Source: Pseudomonadota bacterium (GTDB lineage: Bacteria > Pseudomonadota > Gammaproteobacteria > Steroidobacterales > Steroidobacteraceae). Taken from it: DNA of 35,001 bases. The notes under the pieces were generated by a model. That model saw nothing but the letters and a program-made list of their open reading frames with translations. It was not told the origin of the DNA and ran no database searches. Numbering within the stretch: position 1 is the stretch's first letter; the number at the start of each line of letters is the position of its first letter. The DNA lies in contig CAUJHX010000216.1 of NCBI GenBank assembly GCA_963204795.1, positions 1-35,001 of the forward strand, written 5' to 3'. The position numbers were made by a program, and so were the translations under genes. Shown here piece after piece: positions 1 to 8,770 of this stretch.

Positions 1-381
1 GCGGGAAAGAAGACAGCCGAGGATCTGTACCGTGCCCGCGCTGCGATGGACCGGATCGGCATCATCCTGGACGAACTCCTCAGCCGCTTTGATGCGATCC
101 TGTCGCCCACGACCGCGGTGCCGCCGCCGAAACTGGGCGAGCTGTCGCTCGATCAGCCGTACGAGAAGTACATGCCGGCCGCCATGAATGCGAGCGCATT
201 CACGTCGGTGTTCAATTTGAGCGGGCATCCCGCCATGTCAGTGCCGCTCTACTGGAATCAGGCAGGCTTGCCGATCGGAACGCAGTTCGCAGGACGATTC
301 GGTGACGAGCTGACGCTGCTCAGGCTCGCGGCCCAGCTCGAAGAGGCCTCACCCTGGGCTGGGCGGCGGCCGAAGCTGTAA
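1..381 (+). CDS. Amidase signature family protein, C-terminal part (5' end outside window)
   Basis: The frame is open from the first base to a TAA stop and gives the last 126 residues of a protein. The stretch reading [10 protein letters not shown], followed by [12 protein letters not shown] and [15 protein letters not shown] and a leucine-rich end, is the usual C-terminal part of amidase-signature enzymes (the GatA, indoleacetamide hydrolase and 6-aminohexanoate-cyclic-dimer hydrolase type). These hydrolyse amide bonds with a Ser-cisSer-Lys triad, but the triad lies in the missing N-terminal part, so activity and substrate cannot be judged. It is not clearly GatA: no gatB or gatC is beside it. 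The gene converges on dapD, and its stop codon supplies the first two bases of the 7-bp repeat array that follows. Family assignment is firm; the specific function is unknown. Confidence 0.85.
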   Translation, partial: AGKKTAEDLYRARAAMDRIGIILDELLSRFDAILSPTTAVPPPKLGELSLDQPYEKYMPAAMNASAFTSVFNLSGHPAMSVPLYWNQAGLPIGTQFAGRFGDELTLLRLAAQLEEASPWAGRRPKL

Positions 382-514
382 CGCGCAACGCGCAACGCGC
401 AACGCGCAACGCGCAACGCGCAACGCGCAACGCGCAACGCGCAACGCGCAACGCGCAACGCGCAACGCGCAACGCGCAACGCGCAACGCGCAACGCGCAA
501 CGCGCAACGCGCAA
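380..514. repeat. Perfect tandem array of a 7-bp unit (AACGCGC), 19 full copies plus 2 bases
   Basis: Counting from base 380, the unit AACGCGC repeats 19 times without a mismatch to 512 and ends with a partial AA at 513-514. The first AA belongs to the TAA stop of the amidase gene. Each junction contains CGCG-CAA-CGCG, so every pair of units is a small inverted repeat. Because 7 is not a multiple of 3, all three frames on a strand read cyclic versions of one heptapeptide (Cys-Ala-Leu-Arg-Val-Ala-Arg on the minus strand). The open frames through the array are therefore a consequence of the repeat and are not evidence of genes. The lack of any mismatch suggests recent expansion or homogenisation by slippage. 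Confidence 0.97.
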
Positions 515-914
515 GCTGGTTTGCGCGCGTCGGAAAAGTTCCCGGCTCGCAACACGAAATGCTCTACGGACCATCGCTGGCGGACAAGCAGCAGCCAATG
601 TGTCGAGCGGGCAAAGCGCCCGAAGGCGATTGGCAGGAAGGGCTCCGCTCGTTGGGCGAAATCGCCGATGCCGTCGCGGTCGTGCTTCCGGCAACCACAT
701 CGACGGCCTTCACATGGGGACCGGACCGAAGTCAGGACGGTTCTGGCTTGTGGCCGTAGTGTGCGAAGGCGTCAAGGGGCATGGTGGCCGTGCACCGCTC
801 GCAGCGGGGCATACGGCGTGCAACGTGTCAGACCGTGCAAATTGCGCGGTGCGCAGCACCGCACTCTGGCCCGCCGCTCGCAGCTCGAAGCCCGTAGCTG
901 GCGGCGCGCCGCGC
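515..914. other. About 400 bp between the repeat array and dapD with no recognisable gene
   Basis: Only short open frames are present (for example 559-759 on the plus strand), and none translates into a protein I recognise or has a convincing ribosome binding site. The right end, next to the dapD stop, holds two hairpins listed separately. The rest could be decayed coding sequence or plain intergenic DNA; the sequence does not decide. Confidence 0.6.
846..905 (-). terminator. Two adjacent hairpins just beyond the dapD stop, candidate weak terminator
   Basis: Reading in the dapD direction, the first hairpin pairs 896-905 with 873-885 (a 10-bp stem with a 3-base bulge) and starts 9 bases after the dapD stop. 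The second is a perfect 7-bp stem, GCGGTGC and GCACCGC with a 3-base loop (846-862). It is followed on the minus strand by GCAATTTG, which is only a weak T tract. The position suits transcription termination or 3'-end protection, but the missing run of T residues makes intrinsic termination uncertain. Confidence 0.4.
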
Positions 915-1745
915 TCAATCCGCCCGCAGCAACTCGTTGATGCTTGTTTTCGCGCGGGTCTGCGCGTCCACCTTTTTCACGATCACGGCGCACGCCAGAC
1001 TATAGGCACCGTTCTTCGCAGGTAGCGTGCCGGGCACGACGACGGAGCCGGCAGGCACGCGTCCCTGATGCACGGTGCCGGTCTCGCGATCGTAGATGCG
1101 TGTGCTCTGACCCAGGAATACGCCCATTGAAATGACCGAGCCGCGCTCGACGATCACGCCTTCGACCACTTCCGAGCGGGCGCCGATGAAGCAGTCGTCC
1201 TCGATGATCGTGGGCGCCGCCTGCAGCGGCTCGAGCACGCCGCCGATGCCGACTCCACCCGAGAGGTGCACGTTGCGACCGATCTGCGCGCAGGAGCCGA
1301 CGGTCGCCCACGTATCGACCATCGTGCCCTCGCCAACCCGGGCGCCGATGTTGACGTAAGAGGGCATGAGGACGACGTTCGGCGCGATGTAGGCGCCCTT
1401 GCGCACGATCGCATGCGGCACGACGCGCACGCCGCCCGCGCGCAGCGCAGCCTCATCGTCGCGCGCGTACTTGAGCGGGACCTTGTCGTAGAAGCGCGTG
1501 TAGCCTGCGTCGAGCACGACGTTGTCGTGCGTGCGAAAGTAGAGGAGCACGGCCTTCTTGAGCCATTCGTTCACGATCCAGCGATGACCGTCGTGCTGGG
1601 CGACCCGGGCCTCGCCGTTGTCGAGGAGCCCGATTGCATCTTCGATGGCAGTGGCCACGTCGGCCGGTGCCTTGCCCGGCGCAAGTTCGGCGCGCTGCGC
1701 GAAAGCGGCATCGATGGTGGTCTTGAGGGCGTCGAGGTTCGGCAT
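915..1745 (-). CDS. dapD: 2,3,4,5-tetrahydropyridine-2,6-dicarboxylate N-succinyltransferase
   Basis: This enzyme transfers succinyl from succinyl-CoA to tetrahydrodipicolinate in the succinylase branch of lysine and meso-diaminopimelate synthesis, in the cytoplasm. The 276-residue product has the usual DapD length and layout: an N-terminal helical part, then [16 protein letters not shown], then a left-handed beta-helix of hexapeptide repeats ([37 protein letters not shown]), and a C-terminal lid ending in [10 protein letters not shown]. The ATG at 1745 is preceded by GGAG seven bases upstream. It is the last gene of the minus-strand cluster, 38 bp after the GGDEF/EAL gene. The aminotransferase that acts on the next intermediate is likely the dapC gene in the same cluster. 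Confidence 0.97.
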   Translation of the reverse strand: MPNLDALKTTIDAAFAQRAELAPGKAPADVATAIEDAIGLLDNGEARVAQHDGHRWIVNEWLKKAVLLYFRTHDNVVLDAGYTRFYDKVPLKYARDDEAALRAGGVRVVPHAIVRKGAYIAPNVVLMPSYVNIGARVGEGTMVDTWATVGSCAQIGRNVHLSGGVGIGGVLEPLQAAPTIIEDDCFIGARSEVVEGVIVERGSVISMGVFLGQSTRIYDRETGTVHQGRVPAGSVVVPGTLPAKNGAYSLACAVIVKKVDAQTRAKTSINELLRAD

Positions 1746-1783
1746 GGCGCGCTCCGGCGGGGGGTGCGCGCATCGTGCCGCGC

Positions 1784-3991
1784 TCAGCTGCGCATCGCAA
1801 CCCGAGCGGGTTGCACGGGCGTCGAGGGTGGCGCATCGGCCAGTTCAGTGAGCACGGTCTCGAGTGGCACCGGTGCACCGAATGCGTAGCCCTGTCCGTA
1901 GGTGACGCCGAGCGAGCGCAGCCGGTCGGCGATCGCCTCGGTCTCGACATACTCGGCGACGGTGTCGAGTCCGAGCTGCGAGGCGATCTGCAGCACGGCG
2001 CGGATGACACCTTCCGAGCGTGAGTCGGTCAGGAGGTCGCGCACGAAACACCCGTCGATCTTGAGCGCCGAGACGGCGAGCGATTTCAGGTAGGCGAGCG
2101 AGGAGAAGCCCGTGCCGAAATCATCGAGCGCGAACTGCACGCCGAGTGCGCCGACGCGCTCGATGAAGCGCTGTGCGGCCGGCATGTCGGAAATCGCCGC
2201 GCTTTCCGTGAACTCGAACACGAGCTGCTCCGCCGGCAGCGCGGCGCTCTTGAGGGTCGTGCGCACGAAGTCGGCAAAGTCCGGCTGTCCGAGCGACTGG
2301 CCGGAGAGATTGATGCAGAACGTGGCGTGGCGGGAGCGCAAGAGCGCCGCATGCGCGTCGAGCCGCTCGATCGTGCGTGCCACGACCCAGCGATCGAGTT
2401 GCGGCAGCAGCTGATAGCGCGTGGCTGCCGAGATGAAACGACTCGGTGACACCGGTTCACCGGCCGCGTTGCGCAGGCGGATCAGGATCTCGTAGCGCCG
2501 CACGCGGGTCGGGTCCCACAGCGACTCGATCGGCTGCGCGTACAGCACGAAGCGGTTCTGCTCGAAAGCGTCGGTGAGATCACGGAAAATCGCGAGGTCG
2601 TCGCGGCGTTGCACGAGACTCGCGTCGGTCTGGGCGAATACTTCGACGCGATTTCTGCCCCGGTCCTTGGCAGCCTTGCAGGCCGCCTCGGCTGTCGCGA
2701 GCACATGCTCGGACGCCTCGCCACTCTGTGCCGTCACGACACCGAAGCTTGCGGTCACGCGCAGGCCCGTGCGTTCTGGAGGGGCGGGCAGTGCCTCGAG
2801 CGCCTGGCGTACGGCTTCGGCCCAGACGCGGCCCTGGTTCAGTGTGCAATCGCGCAGCACGGCGACGAAGCGGTCGCCGGCGAACCGGCTCGCCATTTCG
2901 ACGCGGATGCCGGCGTGGTCACGCCACAGTTTCGCGGCGCGGCGCAGGACGTCATCCCCCGCGGCGAAGCCGAAGAGATCGTTGGTCACGTGCAGCTGGT
3001 CGAGGTCTGCGTAGATGACGCAGACGTTTGCGTCTGGCGCGGCCAGAATGGCACGCAGGCGATCCTCGAATACGTGCCGTGCCGGCAGCCCCGTCAGTGG
3101 ATCGTGCTCGATCGCAGTCGCTGCGAGAACGCGCGGCACGACGTGTTCCAGACGGCGCGCATCGCGGGGTGAGAGACGCCGCACCTCACGTTGCGCAAAG
3201 GCCATGATCAGTCCGCGGTTTTCGTCGCCTTCGATGAGGGGAGCGGCGATCACGGTCCAGGGCAGCAGGTCGCCGTCGGGGGTCTCGCGCAATCTGCTGA
3301 CCACCATCGCGCGCTTGCGAGACGCTACTTCCTCGGCGAGCGAACCGCGGGCGAGCCGCCGCAGCGTCTCGAGCTCGGGGGCCGCGAGTGGCCTGCGCAG
3401 CGCCATGCGCTCGAGCTGTCGATCCGCGAGCCACAGCATCACGCCGTCGCAGCCGAGGTGTGACGCGCACGCGTCGAGGGCTGCCTCGAGCCGGTCGACG
3501 CCCACATTGCGACCCGCCTGACTCGAAGTCGCGAGCAGCCAGCGCAGTTCCGCAGTTTCCTCGGCAGCCTGCAGGCTCGCAAAGCGCTGGCGCCGCAGTT
3601 GCGCGGCGGCCGCGACATCGCGCGCGAGCAGCAGCAGCACGGGGCGCAGTGTCTGGGCGAGCGCCGCGCCATCAGGATCCGAGGGGAGGCGCGCTGGCGG
3701 ACCGATGAGGCCGAGCCACGCGAGCGGCGCCTTGTCCTCGTCGCCGACGGGCAGGAGCAGCCCCGACGAGGGGTCTGCGCCGCGGGCGAGTGCGATCGCG
3801 GCGGTCACATCGCGCTGGCGCATCAGGGCGAGCACCTGTTCCAGGTGCGCGCGCAGGTCGAGCGCATCAGCGCCGTCCTCGCTCCACCACAGGCGACCAT
3901 CGGGGCCGTAGAGCACGACCCGGCGAGTGCGCGCGAAAAGCGAGCGCACGATCTGCGCATAAGGGGCCGCGTCGAAAACCTGCGCCGGCAA
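1784..3991 (-). CDS. Cyclic-di-GMP protein: GAF-like region, degenerate GGDEF, intact-looking EAL
   Basis: Numbered from the TTG at 3991, the 735-residue product has an N-terminal region of unknown fold (1-135), a GAF-like region (about 145-290), a GGDEF domain (about 295-455) and an EAL domain (about 465-720). DPLTGLP at 297-303 opens the GGDEF domain, but its signature reads AGDRF (371-375) and the upstream inhibitory RxxD is IRVE, so diguanylate cyclase activity is unlikely. The EAL domain keeps the metal and catalytic set: E-I-L (501-503), N561, [14 protein letters not shown] (623 on), K644, E680 and Q700. A phosphodiesterase, with the GGDEF domain perhaps sensing GTP, is the best inference. 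No membrane segment is evident. I prefer the TTG at 3991 because AGGAAGG lies six bases upstream; an in-frame TTG at 4009 is the alternative. Confidence 0.9.
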   Translation of the reverse strand: MPAQVFDAAPYAQIVRSLFARTRRVVLYGPDGRLWWSEDGADALDLRAHLEQVLALMRQRDVTAAIALARGADPSSGLLLPVGDEDKAPLAWLGLIGPPARLPSDPDGAALAQTLRPVLLLLARDVAAAAQLRRQRFASLQAAEETAELRWLLATSSQAGRNVGVDRLEAALDACASHLGCDGVMLWLADRQLERMALRRPLAAPELETLRRLARGSLAEEVASRKRAMVVSRLRETPDGDLLPWTVIAAPLIEGDENRGLIMAFAQREVRRLSPRDARRLEHVVPRVLAATAIEHDPLTGLPARHVFEDRLRAILAAPDANVCVIYADLDQLHVTNDLFGFAAGDDVLRRAAKLWRDHAGIRVEMASRFAGDRFVAVLRDCTLNQGRVWAEAVRQALEALPAPPERTGLRVTASFGVVTAQSGEASEHVLATAEAACKAAKDRGRNRVEVFAQTDASLVQRRDDLAIFRDLTDAFEQNRFVLYAQPIESLWDPTRVRRYEILIRLRNAAGEPVSPSRFISAATRYQLLPQLDRWVVARTIERLDAHAALLRSRHATFCINLSGQSLGQPDFADFVRTTLKSAALPAEQLVFEFTESAAISDMPAAQRFIERVGALGVQFALDDFGTGFSSLAYLKSLAVSALKIDGCFVRDLLTDSRSEGVIRAVLQIASQLGLDTVAEYVETEAIADRLRSLGVTYGQGYAFGAPVPLETVLTELADAPPSTPVQPARVAMRS

Positions 3992-4012
3992 GTTCCGCCT
4001 TCCTGGCAACGA

Positions 4013-4021
4013 ATTATGACA
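4013..4021 (-). promoter_or_regulatory. Candidate extended -10 promoter for the GGDEF/EAL gene
   Basis: On the minus strand the sequence reads TGTCATAAT, an extended -10 element (TG, one base, CATAAT), with no good -35 box 17 bp upstream. Transcription would begin near 4006, giving a leader of roughly 15 nt ahead of the AGGAAGG site and the TTG at 3991. That start site would exclude the upstream TTG at 4009. It lies in the 94-bp gap after dapC, the longest spacer in the minus-strand cluster. Confidence 0.4.
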
Positions 4022-4103
4022 AAGCTATTCTGCGGCCGCCCGGCGACGAGGGACCGAGACGCGGATCACGAAATGCAGGGGCGAACTGTGTGGGCGCCGG
4101 AAC

Positions 4104-5300
4104 TTACCGTGTTTCGAGAAACGCCCGGATGCGCCGTGCCGCCTCCGTGCACTCGTCGACACCCGCGACAAGCGAGATGCGTACCCGCTGCGCGCCCGGG
4201 TTCGCGCCTTGCGCTTCGCGGGCCAGGTAGCTGCCCGGAAGGATCGTGAGGTTCTGCGTCGCAAAGAGCTCGCGCGTGAATACCGTGTCGTCTTCGCGTA
4301 CGTCCGGCCAGAGATAGAAGCCGCCCTCGGGTGCCGCCACGTCGAGTATTGGTGCGAGCATCGGCACGACGCGCGCGAATTTCTCCCGGTACAGGGCGCG
4401 ATTGACAGCGGCGTGCGCGTCGTCGTCCCACGCCGCGACGCTCGCAAGCTGGGTGGGAAGCGCCATCGCGCAACCGTGATAAGTGCGATAGCGCAGAAAC
4501 TCCGCGATGATCCGCGGATCTCCCGCGACGAATCCCGAGCGCAGGCCGGGGACACTCGAACGCTTCGACAGGCTGTGAAAAACTATGCAGCGCTCGTAAC
4601 GCGTGCGACCCGTCGCCCGGGCTGCCTCGAGGAGCGAGGGGGGTGGCCGCGCCTCATCGAGCCACAAGTCGGCATAGCACTCGTCGGAGGCGATCACGAA
4701 GTCGTAGCGCTCCGCGAGCGCGAGTGCTTCCTCGAGGTATCCGCGTGGCAGGATCGCACCCGTCGGGTTGCCGGGCGAGCACAGTACGAGCAGCTGCACG
4801 TCGCGCCACACGCGGGCCGGTACCGCGTCGAGGTCCGGCAGATAGCGCGTGGCGGCGGTGGTGTTCAAGTAACAGGGCGCGGCGCCCGCGAGCAGGGTCG
4901 CGCCTTCGTAGATCTGATAGAAGGGATTCGGCATCGCGACGAGCGCTGGTCGGCCAGGATCGATGCAGGCCTGAACGAAGGCGAACAATGCCTCGCGCGT
5001 GCCGTTGACCGGCAGCACCATCGTGGCCGCATCGACCGTGTTTGCACCGAGGGCGAAGCGCCGCTCCAGCCAGCGCGCGGCCGACTCACGCAGGGCCGGG
5101 AGTCCCGCGGTCGAGGGGTAGCTGCCGAGCGCGCCGAGATGCGCGCGCAGCGTCTCGAGCACGAATGCGGGCGGCGCATGCTTCGGCTCGCCGATCGACA
5201 TCGCGATGTGCGCCAGCCCTGCGGGTGGCTCGCAGCCCGCTTTCAGTGCGGCCAGCTTCTCGAACGGGTAGCTGTGCAGTTGAGCAATGCGCGGGTTCAT
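4104..5300 (-). CDS. dapC: Succinyldiaminopimelate transaminase, class I/II aminotransferase
   Basis: This is a 398-residue fold-type I PLP aminotransferase. Visible motifs are SIGEPKH near the N-terminus, CSPGNPTG for cofactor and substrate binding, SDECYADLW, and SLSKRSSVPGLRSGF, in which K246 would form the Schiff base with PLP; a C-terminal arginine lies in QRVRISLV. In Pseudomonas-type gammaproteobacteria the aminotransferase encoded next to glnD is DapC, which converts N-succinyl-2-amino-6-ketopimelate to N-succinyl-LL-diaminopimelate with glutamate as donor. Its presence in a cluster with dapD supports that role over the broader AlaC or aspartate aminotransferase types. The ATG at 5300 overlaps the glnD stop by 4 bases (ATGA), implying translational coupling. 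Confidence 0.9.
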   Translation of the reverse strand: MNPRIAQLHSYPFEKLAALKAGCEPPAGLAHIAMSIGEPKHAPPAFVLETLRAHLGALGSYPSTAGLPALRESAARWLERRFALGANTVDAATMVLPVNGTREALFAFVQACIDPGRPALVAMPNPFYQIYEGATLLAGAAPCYLNTTAATRYLPDLDAVPARVWRDVQLLVLCSPGNPTGAILPRGYLEEALALAERYDFVIASDECYADLWLDEARPPPSLLEAARATGRTRYERCIVFHSLSKRSSVPGLRSGFVAGDPRIIAEFLRYRTYHGCAMALPTQLASVAAWDDDAHAAVNRALYREKFARVVPMLAPILDVAAPEGGFYLWPDVREDDTVFTRELFATQNLTILPGSYLAREAQGANPGAQRVRISLVAGVDECTEAARRIRAFLETR

Positions 5301-7951
5301 GCGGCGCGCCTGCGCTCGAGAGCTTCGGTGAGCCGCTCCTGCAGACGCGCCGCAGCCGCCGCGTCGAGCGGCTGATTCTGTGCGTCAGTCACGTAGAAGA
5401 CGTCCTCGGCGCGCTCGCCCACGGTCATGATTTTCGCGTTGTGCAGATGGACGCGCTCCTCCATCAGCACCTTGCCGACGTCGCACAGCAGGCCCGGGCG
5501 GTCGCCCGCGGTCAGCTCGAGGACGGAGCGCCGGTGTCGCTCGTCGGTGCTCACACTGATCTGGGTCGGCGTGTTGAACATGCGCGACTGGCGCGGTGCA
5601 CGCCGGTGCACGGCGAGCGGCGACTCCCCCGGCGAGCGCAGCGAACGCCACAACGCCTGTTCGATTTCCGTGAGACGTTCGGCGTCGGCGATCGGCGCGC
5701 CATCGTCCTCGAGCACGTGGTAGACGTCGAGGCTGAAACCATCCTCGGTCGGTGCGATGTGCGCATCGACGATCGTGAGCCCGATCTGGTCGAGCACCGC
5801 GGTGGTGCGGGCAAAGCCGTGAAATCGGTGCGGCGCGAACGTGAAAATCGCCGTCGTGCCGCGCACGCTCGCCGGATCGAGTGCGACCACCGGATCCTCG
5901 GCGCGCGCATCGCGATCCGCGAGCAGGCGCGTGTGCCAGACTACTTCGTCGGCAGTGTTGCGCAGGAAGTAGCCCGTTGCGAGCCGCGACCACACGGAGT
6001 CGATCTGCGCGTCCGCGATGCCGTCGGCGCGCAGTGCCCGACGTGCGGCATCCTGCGTATCGCGCACCAGCTCGTCCTGGTCGATGGGGGCCTCGAGTCC
6101 GCGACGCAGCGCGCGTCGCGTACGGTCATAGAAACTGTGGAACAGGGAAGCTTTCCACGAGTTCCACAGCTTCGGGTTCGTGCCGCGCACGTCGGCGCAG
6201 GTGAGCACGTAGAGGTAATCGAGGTGCGCCTCGTCGCCGACCGTGCGCGCGAACGCGTTCACGACCTCGGGCTCGGAAATGTCCTGCTTCTGCGCCGTAA
6301 CCGACAGGATGAGGTGGTTGCGCACGAGCCAGGCGACGAGGCGTGCGTCGTAGCGCGACAGGCCCTGCTCGAGGCAGAAGGCTTCGGCGTCGACGGCGCC
6401 GAGTTCGGAGTGATCACCGCCGCGGCCCTTGGCAATGTCGTGGAAGAGTGCGGCGAGGTAGGCGATCTCGGGCCGCGGCAATTCGCGAAATACCGCCGAA
6501 ACCTGCGGCAACTCGTGGTCGTAACGGGAGATCGCGAGGCGGCGCAGGTTGCTCACGACGAAGAGTGTGTGCGCGTCGACCGTGTAGGCGTGGAACAGGT
6601 CGTACTGCATGCGCCCGACGATGCGGCCGAATGCAGGAATGTAGCGGCCGAGCACGCCATAGTTGTTCATGCGGCGCAATTCGTGCGTGACGCCCACCGG
6701 CGCGCGCAGGATGTCGAGGAAGAGGCGATGGTGGCGCGGGTTCTGGCGAAACTCCTCGTCGATCAGCCACAGCGAGCGCCCGATTGCGCGGATCGTCTCG
6801 GCGCGCACGCCGCGGATCTGCGGATGCTGCTGGAGCAGCGCAAAAAGCTCGAGCAGTGCCGACGGCGAGCGTGCGAACACGTCGTCGTTGACCGTCTCGA
6901 GATAATCGCTGCGCACCTGGAAGCGTGCGTTGAGAGGTTGCGGTGGCGCTTCTTCCGTGAGAATCGCCTCTCGAAACAGCTGCAGCAACAGCTCGTTCAG
7001 CAGGCTCACGTCCATCACGGTACGGTAGTAGCGCTGCATGAACTGCTCGACCGCGAGCGTGTAGGAGGCGTCCTCGTAGCCGAAGCTCTTCGCGAGGCGG
7101 ATCTGGTGGTCGAAAAGGAGGCGATCCTCGCGACGTCCGGCGAGCAGGTGCAGGCCGCAGCGCACCTTCCACAGGAAGGCCTGCGCCTGTTTCAGTTTGC
7201 GCAACTCCGACTGCGTGAGGAAGCCGTGGGTCGCAAGTTCATCGAGTGTGGCCGCGCCGAAGTGGCGCTTGGCAACCCACGCAATCGTCTGGATGTCGCG
7301 CAGGCCGCCCGGGCCGGTCTTGACGTTCGGTTCGAGGTTGTAGGCGGTGTCGTTCGCCTTGAGATGCCGCTGCGCCTGTTCGCGCACTTTCGCCTCGAAG
7401 AACTCGCGCACCGGCCACAGGTGCTGCGGGCCGAGTGCCTCGCGCAGCTGCGCGATGAGCGCTTCGTTACCGGCGAGCAGGCGCGCCTCGACGAGTGTGG
7501 TCATGACCGACACATCGGCCGCGCTTTCGCTGGCGCATTCCGCGATGGTACGCACGCTGTGGCCGATCTCGAGGCCGATGTCCCACAGGAACGCGAGCAG
7601 GCGTTCGACCGGTCCGCGTCCGGCGGCCGTCAGCGGCTCGGGCGTGAGCACGAGGACATCGATGTCGGAGCACGGCTGCAACTCGCCACGGCCGTAGCCG
7701 CCGACCGCAACGAGCGCCCAGCGCTCCGCGTCTTCGCCCAGGTGGGCCCGCCACGCCGCGCGCAGCACGACATCGATCAGCTGCGCGCGTGCATGGACGA
7801 TCGCTTCGATCGGTTCCTCGGCATGGAAGCGCGCGGCGAGCTCGGCGTGGGCCTCGCGCAGGGAATCGCGGTAGAGCGGCGCGGAGACGGCGTCACCGGC
7901 CAGGCGCTGCGGCAGGCGCTCGAGCAGCGGCCAGTGCAGTGCAGTGGTCAA
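5297..7951 (-). CDS. glnD: Bifunctional PII uridylyltransferase/uridylyl-removing enzyme
   Basis: GlnD senses glutamine and adds UMP to, or removes it from, PII proteins (GlnB/GlnK), setting nitrogen control. The 884-residue product fits the family length. It has a nucleotidyltransferase domain with GGYGRGE (84-90) and the metal-binding D96 and D98 in CSDIDVL, the LKTGPGGLRDI-like conserved block (here VKTGPGGLRDI), an HD domain with H504-D505 in HDIAKGRGGDHS for deuridylylation, and two C-terminal ACT domains (about 690-880, including DRPGLLCDVG) that bind glutamine. I start it at the TTG at 7951, which overlaps the map stop by 4 bases (TTGA). The same frame stays open for another 281 codons upstream, but that stretch coincides with map in another frame and does not resemble GlnD. 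Confidence 0.95.
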   Translation of the reverse strand: MTTALHWPLLERLPQRLAGDAVSAPLYRDSLREAHAELAARFHAEEPIEAIVHARAQLIDVVLRAAWRAHLGEDAERWALVAVGGYGRGELQPCSDIDVLVLTPEPLTAAGRGPVERLLAFLWDIGLEIGHSVRTIAECASESAADVSVMTTLVEARLLAGNEALIAQLREALGPQHLWPVREFFEAKVREQAQRHLKANDTAYNLEPNVKTGPGGLRDIQTIAWVAKRHFGAATLDELATHGFLTQSELRKLKQAQAFLWKVRCGLHLLAGRREDRLLFDHQIRLAKSFGYEDASYTLAVEQFMQRYYRTVMDVSLLNELLLQLFREAILTEEAPPQPLNARFQVRSDYLETVNDDVFARSPSALLELFALLQQHPQIRGVRAETIRAIGRSLWLIDEEFRQNPRHHRLFLDILRAPVGVTHELRRMNNYGVLGRYIPAFGRIVGRMQYDLFHAYTVDAHTLFVVSNLRRLAISRYDHELPQVSAVFRELPRPEIAYLAALFHDIAKGRGGDHSELGAVDAEAFCLEQGLSRYDARLVAWLVRNHLILSVTAQKQDISEPEVVNAFARTVGDEAHLDYLYVLTCADVRGTNPKLWNSWKASLFHSFYDRTRRALRRGLEAPIDQDELVRDTQDAARRALRADGIADAQIDSVWSRLATGYFLRNTADEVVWHTRLLADRDARAEDPVVALDPASVRGTTAIFTFAPHRFHGFARTTAVLDQIGLTIVDAHIAPTEDGFSLDVYHVLEDDGAPIADAERLTEIEQALWRSLRSPGESPLAVHRRAPRQSRMFNTPTQISVSTDERHRRSVLELTAGDRPGLLCDVGKVLMEERVHLHNAKIMTVGERAEDVFYVTDAQNQPLDAAAAARLQERLTEALERRRAA

Positions 7952-8715
7952 TGCCGGTCCGCGGCCCCGAGCGTGAGGACCTCGACGCCATCCTGTGTAA
8001 CGAGCACCGTGTGCTCCCATTGCGCGGAGAGCGAATGATCCTTCGTTACCACGGTCCATCCGTCCTTCAGGACCGTGACGTGGCGCTTGCCGGCGTTGAC
8101 CATCGGCTCGATGGTGAAGGTCATGCCGGGCTTCAGTTCGAGTCCCGTGCCCGCTTCGCCGTAGTGCAACACCTGCGGGTCCTCGTGATACACGCGGCCG
8201 ATGCCGTGACCGCAGTATTCGCGCACGACCGAAAAATTGCGCTCCTCGACGAAGCTCTGGATGGCATGACCGATGTCCCCGAGCCGCGCGCCGGGGCGCA
8301 CTGCACCGATGCCTTTCCACATGGCCTCGAAGCAGGCTTCGGTGAGCCGCTGCGCCTGGATGCCGGGCTTGCCGACGAAGTACATGCGGCTCGTGTCGCC
8401 GTGAAAGCCGTCGCGGATCACGGTGACGTCGATGTTGACGATGTCGCCCGCCTTCAGGCGCTTGTCGTTCGGGATGCCGTGACACACGACGTGATTGACC
8501 GAGGTGCAGATCGTCTTCGGAAAGCCCCGGTAGTTGAGGTTTGCCGGCACGGTGCGCTGCACCCCGACGATGTACTCGTGACAGATGCGGTCCAGGTCTT
8601 CCGTCGTCACGCCGGTCTGCACATGTTCCCCGATCATGTCGAGGACCTCCCCGGCGAGGCGGCCGGCCGTGCGCATTCTGTCCTGTTCTTCCGGGGTCTT
8701 GATCGATACTGGCAT
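7948..8715 (-). CDS. map: Type I methionine aminopeptidase
   Basis: This enzyme removes the initiator methionine from nascent proteins with small second residues. The 255-residue product matches the E. coli enzyme along its whole length: SIKTPEEQDRMR at the start, CHGIPNDKRL, then the metal ligands in NIDVTVIRDGFHGDTSRMY (two Asp), CGHGIGR (His), FTIEPMVN (Glu) and QWEHT (Glu). The ATG at 8715 is chosen because homology begins there; the 43 codons of open frame upstream would run through the rpsB promoter. No good Shine-Dalgarno sequence precedes this ATG (CTCCCTGCTG), which is unusual and may mean a short or leaderless transcript. It is the first gene of the minus-strand cluster and diverges from rpsB, an arrangement common in gammaproteobacteria. 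Confidence 0.96.
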   Translation of the reverse strand: MPVSIKTPEEQDRMRTAGRLAGEVLDMIGEHVQTGVTTEDLDRICHEYIVGVQRTVPANLNYRGFPKTICTSVNHVVCHGIPNDKRLKAGDIVNIDVTVIRDGFHGDTSRMYFVGKPGIQAQRLTEACFEAMWKGIGAVRPGARLGDIGHAIQSFVEERNFSVVREYCGHGIGRVYHEDPQVLHYGEAGTGLELKPGMTFTIEPMVNAGKRHVTVLKDGWTVVTKDHSLSAQWEHTVLVTQDGVEVLTLGAADRH

Positions 8716-8741
8716 CAGCAGGGAGGTGAGGGCGTAAGGCG

Positions 8742-8770
8742 TTGTTTTCGCGGGGAACGCATGGTATAAA
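8742..8770 (+). promoter_or_regulatory. Sigma-70 promoter of rpsB with GC-rich discriminator
   Basis: TTGTTT (8742-8747) and TATAAA (8765-8770) are separated by exactly 17 bp, a strong match to the sigma-70 consensus. The bases right after the -10 box read GCGCGGC, a GC-rich discriminator of the kind found in promoters inhibited by ppGpp/DksA during the stringent response, which is known for ribosomal protein genes. Transcription would start near 8777, giving a leader of about 124 nt before rpsB. Promoter strength and regulation are inferred from sequence only. Confidence 0.75.

Noticed and set aside
380-514. CRISPR array
   Set aside because: The units are 7 bp and directly adjacent with no spacers, and no cas genes are present.
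258-700. Minus-strand repeat proteins with Cys-Ala-Leu-Arg-Val-Ala-Arg heptads
   Set aside because: The peptide repeat follows automatically from the 7-bp DNA array, which is open in all three frames; there is no start site or conserved flank.
559-759. Small 66-codon gene in the amidase-dapD spacer
   Set aside because: No ribosome binding site, no recognisable motif, and an amino acid composition typical of random high-GC frames.
5042-8038. A 998-codon open frame on the plus strand opposite glnD
   Set aside because: It is antisense to a fully conserved glnD and part of map, has no recognisable domain, and long antisense frames are expected in high-GC genes.
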